Below are positions 29,509-37,839 of a stretch of 64,000 nt of DNA, one piece after another. A program made the position numbers and the translations under genes. The stretch's first letter is position 1. Each line of letters opens with the position of its first letter. The stretch is from Myxococcus xanthus (GTDB lineage: Bacteria > Myxococcota > Myxococcia > Myxococcales > Myxococcaceae). The stretch covers positions 1 to 64,000 of the forward strand of contig NZ_JABFNS010000003.1 in the NCBI RefSeq assembly GCF_013116825.1. Direction: 5' to 3'. Below the pieces are notes generated by a model. It searched no databases, was not told where the DNA came from, and saw nothing but the letters and a program-made list of their open reading frames with translations.

Positions 29509-30429
29509 TCACGCCGCGCGCAGCAGCAGGAACATCAGCATCGCCAGCAGCGCCGCGACGCCCACGGCCAAAGGGCCCAGCGGCGCCCGCTGGGTCAGCA
29601 GTCGCCTCGCGGAGATGGCGCTGTCGGGGCGGTCCTGGATGGCCTCCGAGAGCAGGCTTTTCAGCAACCGGCGCAGGTGCCGGGGCACGCCCTGGGGGAG
29701 TGGCTGCGTCTCTGGCAGTCCTCCCGTGAGCGCCTCGTGCAGGACGCGCCCCAGCGCATGCAGGTCCGACTGCGGGACTGCGCGGCCCCACTGTCGTTGC
29801 TCGGGGGCCTGGTAGCCATGGGCACCGGGCGGCACGAGCGACAGGCTGAAGTTCGTCAGCATCGCGCCGTCTGTCGCGAGCAGGACGTTCTGGGGCCGCA
29901 CATCGCCGTGGACAAGCCCTGTGTCGTGCGCGGCGCCGAGCGCATCGAGCAGCCGCAGCGCCAGCCGCTCCACCTCTTGGAAGGGCAGTGCGTTCACCCG
30001 GTCCAGTCTGGTCTTCAGGTCGGGCGCAATCACGGGCTCCAGGGCGTACCAGCAGTGGCCGCGCTCCTCGCCCACCGCCAGGACACGGACGATGCTTGGG
30101 TGGCGCAGGCTCCGCAGGGCCTCCGCCTCCTGGTGGAAGCGCGCTCGCGCCTCCGCATCCGCTGTCACCGAGGAAGACATCACCTTCACCACGCATGGGC
30201 CCACATGGCCTTCCGCTGCGTACAGCCAGCCGGTGGCGTCGGTGCCCAGGCGGGAGTTCAGCTGGAAGCCCGCCAGGGATTCACCCGTGAGGTCCGGCTC
30301 CTGCGGTGTGCTTCGCGTCTGCGCGCCGGGCGTGAGGTCCGCACCGCAGGCGCAGGCGGCGCAGGTGCGTCGCGGACCTGCCTCGGCACCAGGGTGGGGC
30401 GTATGACATGTGGGGCAGGTCGGGTTCAA
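29509..30429 (-). CDS. Membrane-anchored Ser/Thr kinase-like protein, probable pseudokinase
   Basis: About 306 residues. An N-terminal zinc-ribbon-like Cys cluster (CPTCHTP, CAACACG) precedes a kinase fold and one C-terminal helix (LGPLAVGVAALLAMLMFLLL). The kinase parts are a glycine loop RLGTDATGWLY, the lysine in CVVKVMS, a catalytic loop HGDVRPQNVLL, and YQAPEQ. The Mg-binding DFG is replaced by NFS (LTNFSLSL), so phosphotransfer is doubtful. The TTG at 30429 is proposed because the longer frame would overlap the divergent RluA-type gene; the start is uncertain. Myxobacteria encode many such kinases, usually active. Confidence 0.8.
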   Translation of the reverse strand: MNPTCPTCHTPHPGAEAGPRRTCAACACGADLTPGAQTRSTPQEPDLTGESLAGFQLNSRLGTDATGWLYAAEGHVGPCVVKVMSSSVTADAEARARFHQEAEALRSLRHPSIVRVLAVGEERGHCWYALEPVIAPDLKTRLDRVNALPFQEVERLALRLLDALGAAHDTGLVHGDVRPQNVLLATDGAMLTNFSLSLVPPGAHGYQAPEQRQWGRAVPQSDLHALGRVLHEALTGGLPETQPLPQGVPRHLRRLLKSLLSEAIQDRPDSAISARRLLTQRAPLGPLAVGVAALLAMLMFLLLRAA

Positions 30430-30563
30430 GGGGCCGGGCCGGGGCGATTCTCCGCCATCTTCCGGGCCGTCCTCGCCGTCCGCAAGCGATGCTCCCGTGT
30501 GGCGTGGCGGGGACGGTGCCCAAGGCCGTTGACTCGCCCCCCGCGTTGAGGGACGGGAAGCGC

Positions 30564-31484
30564 ATGGCACAGCAGAAGGTCCAGGTTCCTCGTGAGGCCG
30601 CCGGTGAGCGGCTCGACCGCTTCCTGTCGAAGCAGGTCCCAGGCCTCAATCTGGAGCGGGCCCGGGCCCTGATTGATTCGGGCGCGGTTCGCATCCGGGG
30701 CAAGAAGTGCCAGCCCACGCGCAAGCTGTGGGGCGGCGAGGAGATTGAGCTCGAAAGGCCCGAGCCTCGCGCCGCGCCGATGGCCGCTTCTGAGGGGCCG
30801 GTGCTGCCAGTGCTTCATGACGATGCGGCCCTGGTCATCGTGAACAAGCCTCCGGGTATCGTGGTGGAGCCGGAGGGGCGTGCGGCCTCCGTGGTGGGGT
30901 TGCTCGCCGCGCAGCGGTCGCCCTTCGATGTGGAGGGCCTGGCCCAGCCAGGGGTGGTGCACCGCCTGGACCGGGAGACGAGTGGCTGTCTGGCCTTCCC
31001 ACGCACGGACACGGCCGCCGCCGCGCTTCTGCGCTCCTTCCAGGAGAAGCGCGTGGACAAGCGTTACTGGACGCTGGTGCTGGGACAGCCGCCCGCGCGG
31101 GGACGTCTGGAGGGGCCCTATTCCAGAGATCCGGCGGACCCTCGGCGCTTCACCACCCGCGTGCCCTCCGCGCGTCGCGCGGCGCTCTCCTTCGAGGTTC
31201 GCGAGCGCTTCGCGGATGCAGCGTTGCTGGAGGTCGACCTGGACACGGGCCGCACGCACCAGGTTCGCGTTCAGCTCTCCGAGGCCGGGTTCCCCGTGCT
31301 GGCGGATTCACTCTACGGTCCGCCGGAGGCACGCGCGCATGCCGCGGCGCGGGCGTTGGGCCGGCAGGCGCTGCATGCCTTCACATTGGCGCTGCCGAGC
31401 CCCGCTACGGGCCAGCTTGTCCGCGTCGAGGCGCCATTGCCCGAGGACTTCCAGCGAGCGCTCACGGTGCTGCGTGGTGGGTGA
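30564..31484 (+). CDS. RluA-family pseudouridine synthase
   Basis: A 306-residue enzyme that isomerises uridines in RNA. The N-terminal S4 RNA-binding domain (RLDRFLSKQVPGLNLERARALI) is followed by the synthase domain. The catalytic aspartate is in VVHRLDRETSGCL, a canonical RluA motif; LEVDLDTGRTHQVRVQL supplies the second conserved block. It belongs to the RluC/RluD-like group, but the target site cannot be assigned. GGGAAG precedes the ATG at 30564. Confidence 0.92.
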   Translation: MAQQKVQVPREAAGERLDRFLSKQVPGLNLERARALIDSGAVRIRGKKCQPTRKLWGGEEIELERPEPRAAPMAASEGPVLPVLHDDAALVIVNKPPGIVVEPEGRAASVVGLLAAQRSPFDVEGLAQPGVVHRLDRETSGCLAFPRTDTAAAALLRSFQEKRVDKRYWTLVLGQPPARGRLEGPYSRDPADPRRFTTRVPSARRAALSFEVRERFADAALLEVDLDTGRTHQVRVQLSEAGFPVLADSLYGPPEARAHAAARALGRQALHAFTLALPSPATGQLVRVEAPLPEDFQRALTVLRGG

Positions 31485-31496
31485 GCGCGGTCATCC

Positions 31497-32927
31497 TTAG
31501 AAGCGCACCTGGAGCAACAGGTTGCCGCCCACGATGTCCGGCGAATCCCAGACGACCACCGCTGCGCCCGTGTCGCCATCCGCGTAGGTGGTCTGGTTCG
31601 GATCGCGTGTGTAGAAGAGCTCGGCCAGGACACCTGCGACCTCGCCCAGGTCCCACCGGGCGGTGGCCTTCGCGGTGAGGATGGGGCTCCGGTCTTCACC
31701 CTCCGGCAAATAGGAATACAAGGTGGTGCCCCGAATGATGAGGGGGTTGATGCGCGGCCACATCGGCATGGAAACCATCGACTTCAGTGTGGCCGGGGCG
31801 GTGACGCGGACGAGGAAGCCGGGCGTGAGCCCCCAGTCTTGGAAGAAGTAATCCGCCCCGACCGTCGCGGACAGCTCAGCCAGCGCCTCCATCTGTTCGA
31901 ACAGGGCGCTTCCCGTCGGGAAGAAGCCCGGGTACGAAAGCACCATGAACGAGGGCGTCCTGTAGTACGCGAGCGCGTGAAGCCGGAGCTGGTCCCACTT
32001 GAAGCGAGTCACCAGCGCCGCGGCGTGCGCTGCTTGCTTTCGCATGGCACCTGGCACGGGCGACTCACTGTCGATGAGCTGCTGGGAGACGTAGCTCCCT
32101 TCCAGTGCGACGTGGGCTCCAAAGCCACCGGGATAGACGTCGGGGGCGAAGAAACGCTCGAAGAAGGTCGGGTCTCCCTCGTAGAGCGCCAGGTCGACGT
32201 TCGCTCCGACGGGGACGCCATGGCGCCACATCACTCGCCCGGACACGCCGCGCGTATAGATGTCGCCCTCCGAGCCCACGATGTAGGGCAAGCTCCCGGG
32301 GCCCAGGTCGAGGTTCGCGGCCCTGGCTTCCACCCGGAAGGCCGGGGAGAGGTTCACCCCTGCACCCACCAGGAGCATGAGGCGCCGCTCCAAATCCTGG
32401 GTCACGCCGTTCTGCATGCTGGGGAGCTTGGCGGCGACGAAGGCATCCCATCTCCGCCGCGACAGGCGCAGCTCCACGGCGGGTTCGCCGTCATCTCCCG
32501 AGCGTGTCATGGACGAGATGCGTGCCCATGCCACCGGGTTCTCGTAGCCCATGTGCAGCCGGGTGGCGCTCACCGGGAACACCGTCAATGCCAGGCGCTC
32601 ATCGGGCGCCCAGGAGGAAGGCCGGTACCGGAGGCCGAAGAAGCTGGCGTTGTCCTGAAGAATGGTGCCGGAGACGGCGACCGGATTGATGAACAGCGAC
32701 AGCCCTGCTTCGGCGCGCAGGCCGGACGCCAGCTCCGCCGTGCGCGCGTCCAGCGCGACGTGGAACCGCGTGGTGGCATCAGGGGCGCCGAAGTCGGTGT
32801 CTCCCGCGAGGAAGGACAGGCGCGTCTGGAGGAAGGAGCCTTCTGGCGCAGCGGGCTCCGTGGAGACTGGCTCCGGGCTCTGTCCCAGAGCGATGATGAG
32901 CGAGGCGGCGAGGAGCGAGGACGTCAT
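31497..32927 (-). CDS. Outer-membrane beta-barrel (porin-like) protein
   Basis: A 476-residue exported protein. A short signal sequence (MTSSLLAASLIIALGQ) leads to a long series of amphipathic beta strands rich in aromatic and small residues, ending with the outer-membrane signature LLLQVRF-stop. No plug or POTRA domain is visible. Substrate is unknown. The ATG at 32927 is chosen for the signal peptide. It converges on the RluA-type gene and lies 62 bases after the ChaN-like lipoprotein gene, which is read in the same direction. Confidence 0.75.
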   Translation of the reverse strand: MTSSLLAASLIIALGQSPEPVSTEPAAPEGSFLQTRLSFLAGDTDFGAPDATTRFHVALDARTAELASGLRAEAGLSLFINPVAVSGTILQDNASFFGLRYRPSSWAPDERLALTVFPVSATRLHMGYENPVAWARISSMTRSGDDGEPAVELRLSRRRWDAFVAAKLPSMQNGVTQDLERRLMLLVGAGVNLSPAFRVEARAANLDLGPGSLPYIVGSEGDIYTRGVSGRVMWRHGVPVGANVDLALYEGDPTFFERFFAPDVYPGGFGAHVALEGSYVSQQLIDSESPVPGAMRKQAAHAAALVTRFKWDQLRLHALAYYRTPSFMVLSYPGFFPTGSALFEQMEALAELSATVGADYFFQDWGLTPGFLVRVTAPATLKSMVSMPMWPRINPLIIRGTTLYSYLPEGEDRSPILTAKATARWDLGEVAGVLAELFYTRDPNQTTYADGDTGAAVVVWDSPDIVGGNLLLQVRF

Positions 32928-32989
32928 GGGCACGCCGACATAGCCCAATTGCTGACATGTTGGCGATGTCACGCCTCGGGCCCCAGGAG

Positions 32990-34000
32990 TTACTTCTTGG
33001 GGCGCTTGAGGAGCGCCGCGCACGGGTCCTCCATGGGCATCGCCGGCGTGAACCAGACATAGTCGAAGGGCAGGGATTGCGCGCCGAAAGAGGCCGCGTA
33101 GTCCGCCGGCTCGCGCAGCTTCGGGTCGACCTCCAGCAAGCCCACGGCGCGCACGTCCTTGCCGTGCGCACGGGCCGCGAGCTGCGCGGGGACGCCCCGG
33201 TCCGTCCGTGCATGGCCGTTGCCGGTGATGAGCACGCCGCCCTGGCCGGTGTCCGCGTTCGACAGCCGGTCCGCCAGGTGCGCGTCCCGTGCACGCTGGG
33301 CCTGCACCATGGGGCCGAGCATCTCCTTGGGCAGATGACCGCAGTGCGCCTCGTCCTGCTCCTGGCGCATCGCCTGCTCCACCGGCTCAGGCAGCGGCGT
33401 GTCCAGGGACAGGCGCTGGCGCAGTCCGGGGGCCAGGGCCTCCGGGCCGCGCATCACCAAATCCCGCACCTGCGAGCGCGGCAGGTTGGCGGCGACGATG
33501 GGAAGCCCCGCCTCCAGCCCGGCCGCGAACACGGGCCGGTACAGGGCCCAGTCCGGCCAACCACTGCCCGCCCAGTTGACGGCGAGCGCGAGCGCATCCG
33601 CGTCGCGCGGAGCCTGCGCCAGCGATGCGTCCACAGCGGGCTGTTGGCCCACGTCCAACATCTCGAAGGCCAGCGCGGGCTTCTTGTCGCCCGTAGCCAG
33701 GGCCTGGACGAGCCACGCCTGGAGCTGGTGGTGGTCGGGCTGGTCATGGCGCTCGCCCAGCACCACGAAGCGGGCCTGTGTGAGGGCGCCGCGAAGTGCC
33801 TCCGCGTCCACGAAGCGAGCGGCCTTCACGTCCCAGATGCGGCCGGTGAGCGGGTGCTCACGGTGCAGGGGGGATGTCCATCCTCCGGGCATGGGGGACT
33901 GGGACCCCTGGGACGTCGCCGCCGGATGGGGGCGCGCTGCGCCAGCGTGCGAACAGGCGGTGGTGAACAGCAGGGCGGCGGCGGTGAGGAGCGTGCGCAT
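32990..34000 (-). CDS. ChaN-family haem-binding-type lipoprotein
   Basis: A 336-residue lipoprotein; the signal ends at LLFTTAC. The mature part matches the ChaN/Cofac_haem_bdg domain: FVVLGERHDQPDHHQLQ, ALAFEMLDVGQQPAVD, and GVLITGNGHARTDRGVPAQL. In Campylobacter ChaN two haems bind between monomers; the ligand here is unproven. The ATG at 34000 has ATGGAG five bases before it and is preferred to the ATG at 34012. The porin-like gene downstream suggests an outer-membrane uptake pair. Confidence 0.87.
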   Translation of the reverse strand: MRTLLTAAALLFTTACSHAGAARPHPAATSQGSQSPMPGGWTSPLHREHPLTGRIWDVKAARFVDAEALRGALTQARFVVLGERHDQPDHHQLQAWLVQALATGDKKPALAFEMLDVGQQPAVDASLAQAPRDADALALAVNWAGSGWPDWALYRPVFAAGLEAGLPIVAANLPRSQVRDLVMRGPEALAPGLRQRLSLDTPLPEPVEQAMRQEQDEAHCGHLPKEMLGPMVQAQRARDAHLADRLSNADTGQGGVLITGNGHARTDRGVPAQLAARAHGKDVRAVGLLEVDPKLREPADYAASFGAQSLPFDYVWFTPAMPMEDPCAALLKRPKK

Positions 34001-34116
34001 CACGCGCTCCATTCATCCACAAGGCAGGCCGCGTGGACTACTCCCGGAAGTGGCGAGGTGGTGGACCGGTGACAACCGCTGGACGTGGACGCCCGTGCGC
34101 TGACGGCGCGCATCCC

Positions 34117-34141
34117 GGCCAGGCGGGCACTCCGCCTGGCC
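34117..34141 (-). terminator. Hairpin after the gene at 34155-34661
   Basis: Ten-base arms (34117-34126 and 34132-34141, core GCCAGGCGG/CCGCCTGGC) pair perfectly around GCACT, starting 13 bases past the stop of the minus-strand gene. No T run follows. Confidence 0.55.
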
Positions 34142-34154
34142 CGGGACGGTCCTG

Positions 34155-34661
34155 CTACTTCGAGTCCACCACGACGACCATCCACCGGTCCGTGGCGTGG
34201 TCGATGCGGATGTTGGCGGCGCCGGCCTCCTGGAACTGCTGGATGATGCCCTCCAGGAAGGTGAGGTGCTCCTTGGGCGCGTCCACGAAGATGTTCTTCG
34301 GGCCGTTGCCCTTCGCCTTGGCCTTCTTGGCGGGGGCGCCGGCCGCGCCGTTGATGGCCTCGGGGGCCGCGGCGGCGGCCTTCAGGCGGGCGGCGGCGTC
34401 GTCCACCGTCGCCTCGGTCTCCTCGGGCTCGGGCTCGGGCTCCACTTCCGGGGCGGGGGCGGGCGCGGCGGCGGCGGCCGACGCGGCTTCGTCCTCGGCC
34501 TGCTCGCGGAGCTGGTTGAACGTCTTCATGTTGATGGTGCCGCCAAACTTATCCTTGAAGGACTCCAGCGCCTCCTTGCTGCTGATGTCCGGCTGCTGGC
34601 GGAAGAGGTCGAGCAGAAACGCGTGGCGCTCCTGGGTCTGCTCCTGGGTTGTCCTGGCCAT
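34155..34661 (-). CDS. Hypothetical protein with Ala/Pro/Glu linker
   Basis: A 168-residue soluble protein in two parts. The first 55 residues are helical (TQERHAFLLDLFRQQPDIS, TINMKTFNQLREQ) and resemble a small winged-helix or SAP-like module. A low-complexity Ala/Pro/Glu then Lys/Ala linker covers about residues 57-120. The last 45 residues (KNIFVDAPKEHLTFLEGIIQ and RWMVVVVDSK) form a compact alpha/beta unit. I do not recognise the family. The basic stretch (KKAKAKG) could touch nucleic acid. Confidence 0.75.
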   Translation of the reverse strand: MARTTQEQTQERHAFLLDLFRQQPDISSKEALESFKDKFGGTINMKTFNQLREQAEDEAASAAAAAPAPAPEVEPEPEPEETEATVDDAAARLKAAAAAPEAINGAAGAPAKKAKAKGNGPKNIFVDAPKEHLTFLEGIIQQFQEAGAANIRIDHATDRWMVVVVDSK

Positions 34662-34804
34662 CGTCTACGTACTCCTGGGTGTGTCGCGATGTCGCGAAAG
34701 GCGGCGCACCCTATCCGGAGCCGTGTAGCGCCGCAAAGGGGGCCTGGGCCTCCCCTTCGCGGGCATGACTCGCGTGCCGAGCCACACGCGCTGGACGTGT
34801 GGTC

Positions 34805-35425
34805 TCAGTGCCGCGGCGGCGGCGGCGCGCTGTGGTCGCAGTGCAGCAGCGACGGCGGGTCGAAGCAGGTGAAGCGCTGGTTGTCGAGCCGGCACACGCC
34901 GTCCGGCGTGTTGGCGCACTGCACCTCGGTGCGCGTGGCCTTGCAGTCATAGCCGCAGGCCATGTCCTCGGAGGCGTTGAGGCAGCGGGGCGCTGGCGTC
35001 TCCGCGCCGTACTGGTGGATGACGGCGTCCGGCGGGTCCCAACAGGTCAGCTTGTTGAAGTTCGTGGAGCAGACGCCGTAGGGCGTCCGGTTGCAGGCCA
35101 CCTCGCCGTTGAATTGACGGCAGTTGTAACCGCAGGCCACCTGGCCCCGGCTCTCCTTGCACTCCGGCTTCGCGCTCGTGGTGGGCGGGTGCTGGATGGC
35201 GACCAGGGGCGGGTCCCAACAGTGCACGCCTCCCGCCAGGACCTCACAGATGCCGTAGGGCGTCCGGGCACAGGCTGTTTGGGTTCCGGTCGTCTTGCAT
35301 TGGTAGCCGCACACCGAGCGTCCCTGGGAGAACACGCACTGCGGAGGCGGGGGGCGGACCACGGGCTGTTCCGAGGTCGTCACGGGAGCCGTGGCGAGCC
35401 ACAACGCGGAGAGGAGGCTGAGCAT
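34805..35425 (-). CDS. Secreted Cys-rich protein with three tandem repeats
   Basis: A 206-residue exported protein. After a short signal (MLSLLSALWLATAPVTT) it holds three repeats of 52-60 residues, each with the pattern C-x8-CGYxC-x7/8-C-x-TPxGxC-x7-C-(W/F)DPP. The invariant parts read CGYQCK, CGYNCR and CGYDCK, then TPYGIC, TPYGVC and TPDGVC, then CWDPP, CWDPP and CFDPP. Six cysteines per repeat suggest three disulfides each. No known domain comes to mind. A His/Pro tail ends the protein. It stands alone in its direction between unrelated genes. Confidence 0.8.
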   Translation of the reverse strand: MLSLLSALWLATAPVTTSEQPVVRPPPPQCVFSQGRSVCGYQCKTTGTQTACARTPYGICEVLAGGVHCWDPPLVAIQHPPTTSAKPECKESRGQVACGYNCRQFNGEVACNRTPYGVCSTNFNKLTCWDPPDAVIHQYGAETPAPRCLNASEDMACGYDCKATRTEVQCANTPDGVCRLDNQRFTCFDPPSLLHCDHSAPPPPRH

Positions 35426-35496
35426 GGTGGGAGGCCCGACGAAAATCGCGGCGGTTTATTCAAACCGCGCGTTCGGGCTCCCTGGGCCCAGGGCGC

Positions 35497-37506
35497 TCAG
35501 CGGGCGCGAGGCCCACCGGGACGGCGCGCCCGGGGACGCGCGGTTCCATTCGGTCCGGTCCGGGGCGCGGCCTCGTGACGCGGCGCGGAAGCCCCCGTGT
35601 CGCGCTCGGCACGCTGCCGGCGCGCGGCCTCCCCGGGCGACTCCGGCGGGACGAGCGCGTGGGGCCCGCGGCCGATGAGGTCCTCGCGGCCGGCCAGCTT
35701 CAGCGCCTCGCGCGCCAGCGGCCACTGCTCCGGGTTCCAGTAGAGCAGCAGCGCCTTCTGGAGCCGCTTCTCGCGCAGGCCCTGGGCCGTGTAGACGGGC
35801 TCCATCTTCAGTGGGTCCAGCCCCGTGAAGTACATGGCGGTGGCCATGGCCATGGGGGTGGGGATGAAGTCCTGCACCTGCCGGGGCCGCTTGCCGTTCT
35901 GCTTCAGCCACAGCGCCAGCTCCACCATGTCCTCCAGCGTGGAGCCCGGGTGGCCGCTGATGAAGTAGGGGATGTCGTACTGCTCCTTGCCGGCCTCTTC
36001 GCTGGCGCACGCGAACATCTGCTGGAAGCGCTCGAAGCTCTCGATGCCGGGCTTCTTCATCTTCTCCAGCACGCGCGGGGAGACGTGCTCCGGCGCCACG
36101 GACAGCTGCCCACCCACGTGGTGCGCGGCCAGCTCCTTCACGTACTCCGGCGAGCGCTCCGCCAGGTCGTACCGCACGCCGCTGGCGATGAAGACGTGCT
36201 TGACGCCGTCCTCCTTGCGCACCTCCTGCATGAGGCTGATGAGCGGCCCGTGGTCCGTCTGGAGGTTCTCGCACACGCCCGGGTGGACGCAGGACAGCTT
36301 GCGGCACCGCTTCTCGATGTCCTCGCTCTTGCACTTGAGCTTGTACATGTTGGCGGTGGGGCCACCCAGGTCGGTGATGGTGCCCCGGAAGTCGCCCATG
36401 CGGCGCAGGGCGCGGACCTCGCGCAGCACGCTCTCCGCGGAGCGGCTCTGGATGACGCGACCCTCGTGCTCGGTGATGGAGCAGAAGGTGCAGCCGCCGA
36501 AGCACCCGCGCATGAGGACGATGGAGTGCTTCACCGTCTCGTAGGCGGGGATGCGCTCCCGGTACATCGGGTGCGGCACGCGGTTGAAGGGCAGGTCATA
36601 CAGCTCGTCCATGGCCACGGACTTGCCTTCGCCGCCCGCGGTGCCCACGCCGTCCTCCAGCGGGAGCGCGGGCGGGTTCATGTAGATGGCGCGGTTGCCG
36701 TGGCGCTGCGCCAACGGACGCGCGTTGCCCGGGTTGGTCTCCATCTGGAAGTCGCGGCTCATCACCGCGAAGGCGTGCTTGTCCTCGATGACCTGCTCGT
36801 AGGACGGCAGCACCACCGTCTTGCGGTCCACCGCGCGTTTGGCCGGGTCCGCCTCCAGGGCGCGCATCTCCTCGTCGTTGATGGTGTACGCGGTGCCGCG
36901 CACGTCGCGGATGTCCTGGATGCGCTCACCCTGGCGCATGCGGTCCGCGACCTCCATGATGGGGCGCTCGCCCATGCCGAAGACGAGCAGGTCCGCTTTG
37001 GCGTCGAAGAGGATGGAGCGGCGCACCTTCTCGCTCCAGTAGTCGAAGTGGGCGATGCGGCGGAGGCTGGCCTCGATGCCACCCAGGATGATGGGGACGT
37101 CGGGGTAGGCCTCACGGCAGCGCTGCGCGTAGACGATGGTGGCCCGGTCCGGCCGGCAGTTCGTCTGCCCGCCGGGGCTGTACTGGTCCTCCGAGCGGTT
37201 CTTCTTCTGGGCCGTCAGCCGGTTGAGCATCGAGTCCAGGTTGCCCGCGGCCACGCCGAAGAACATGCGCGGCGGCCCCAGCGCCTTGAAGGGCTCGGCC
37301 GAGTGCCAGTCCGGCTGGGGGAGCAGGCCCACCTTGAAGCCGCGACCCTCCAGGAAGCGCGCGATGAGCACCGGCCCGAAGGCCGGGTGGTCCACGTACG
37401 CGTCCCCCGTCACGATGATGATGTCGCACTGCTCCCAGCCGCGCGCCTGCATGTCGGCACGGGTGGTGGGCAGGAAGGGATGGGCGTAGCGTGTCGAATA
37501 GGCCAT
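35497..37506 (-). CDS. YgiQ-family radical SAM protein
   Basis: A 669-residue protein of the YgiQ/UPF0313 family. An N-terminal domain ([40 protein letters not shown]) precedes the radical SAM core with the cluster motif [27 protein letters not shown] and [18 protein letters not shown] follow, then a basic disordered tail of about 40 residues. The biochemical reaction of YgiQ is unknown. The ATG at 37506 was chosen by family N-terminus ([15 protein letters not shown]); no clear ribosome site is seen. Confidence 0.92.
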   Translation of the reverse strand: MAYSTRYAHPFLPTTRADMQARGWEQCDIIIVTGDAYVDHPAFGPVLIARFLEGRGFKVGLLPQPDWHSAEPFKALGPPRMFFGVAAGNLDSMLNRLTAQKKNRSEDQYSPGGQTNCRPDRATIVYAQRCREAYPDVPIILGGIEASLRRIAHFDYWSEKVRRSILFDAKADLLVFGMGERPIMEVADRMRQGERIQDIRDVRGTAYTINDEEMRALEADPAKRAVDRKTVVLPSYEQVIEDKHAFAVMSRDFQMETNPGNARPLAQRHGNRAIYMNPPALPLEDGVGTAGGEGKSVAMDELYDLPFNRVPHPMYRERIPAYETVKHSIVLMRGCFGGCTFCSITEHEGRVIQSRSAESVLREVRALRRMGDFRGTITDLGGPTANMYKLKCKSEDIEKRCRKLSCVHPGVCENLQTDHGPLISLMQEVRKEDGVKHVFIASGVRYDLAERSPEYVKELAAHHVGGQLSVAPEHVSPRVLEKMKKPGIESFERFQQMFACASEEAGKEQYDIPYFISGHPGSTLEDMVELALWLKQNGKRPRQVQDFIPTPMAMATAMYFTGLDPLKMEPVYTAQGLREKRLQKALLLYWNPEQWPLAREALKLAGREDLIGRGPHALVPPESPGEAARRQRAERDTGASAPRHEAAPRTGPNGTARPRARRPGGPRAR

Positions 37507-37839
37507 GTCGGTGAGGGGCGGGGGGCTTCCACCCGGAACATCGGGAGGACGCGGAAGCAAGCCCGGCTGGAGAGGGTGTACACCGGGGCGGCCTGCCTTC
37601 CTACCCACCGCGCATGCACCCTGGGTGTGGCGCATTGACGGCGATCCAAGCCTCCCCTACCTTGGCCGGCCTCTTACATGTGGCGACCTGTTCGGGTGGG
37701 CAGGTCATGAAGTGTAGGTTTCGCGAGTGTTCGCCATGGCAGCCGCAGCGTCTTCTCCAGCCCTGCCGGAGGTAACGGCCCCGCGTGGCACCGGTGGCCC
37801 AGGGCCGGTGCGCGGCGAGGTGTGGAGGCCGCGCGTCCG
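37507..37839. other. Divergent intergenic region, no gene seen
   Basis: These 333 bases lie between the YgiQ gene and the dual-helicase gene and must hold both promoters. The frames here have no protein-like product. No clear operator was found. Confidence 0.5.
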
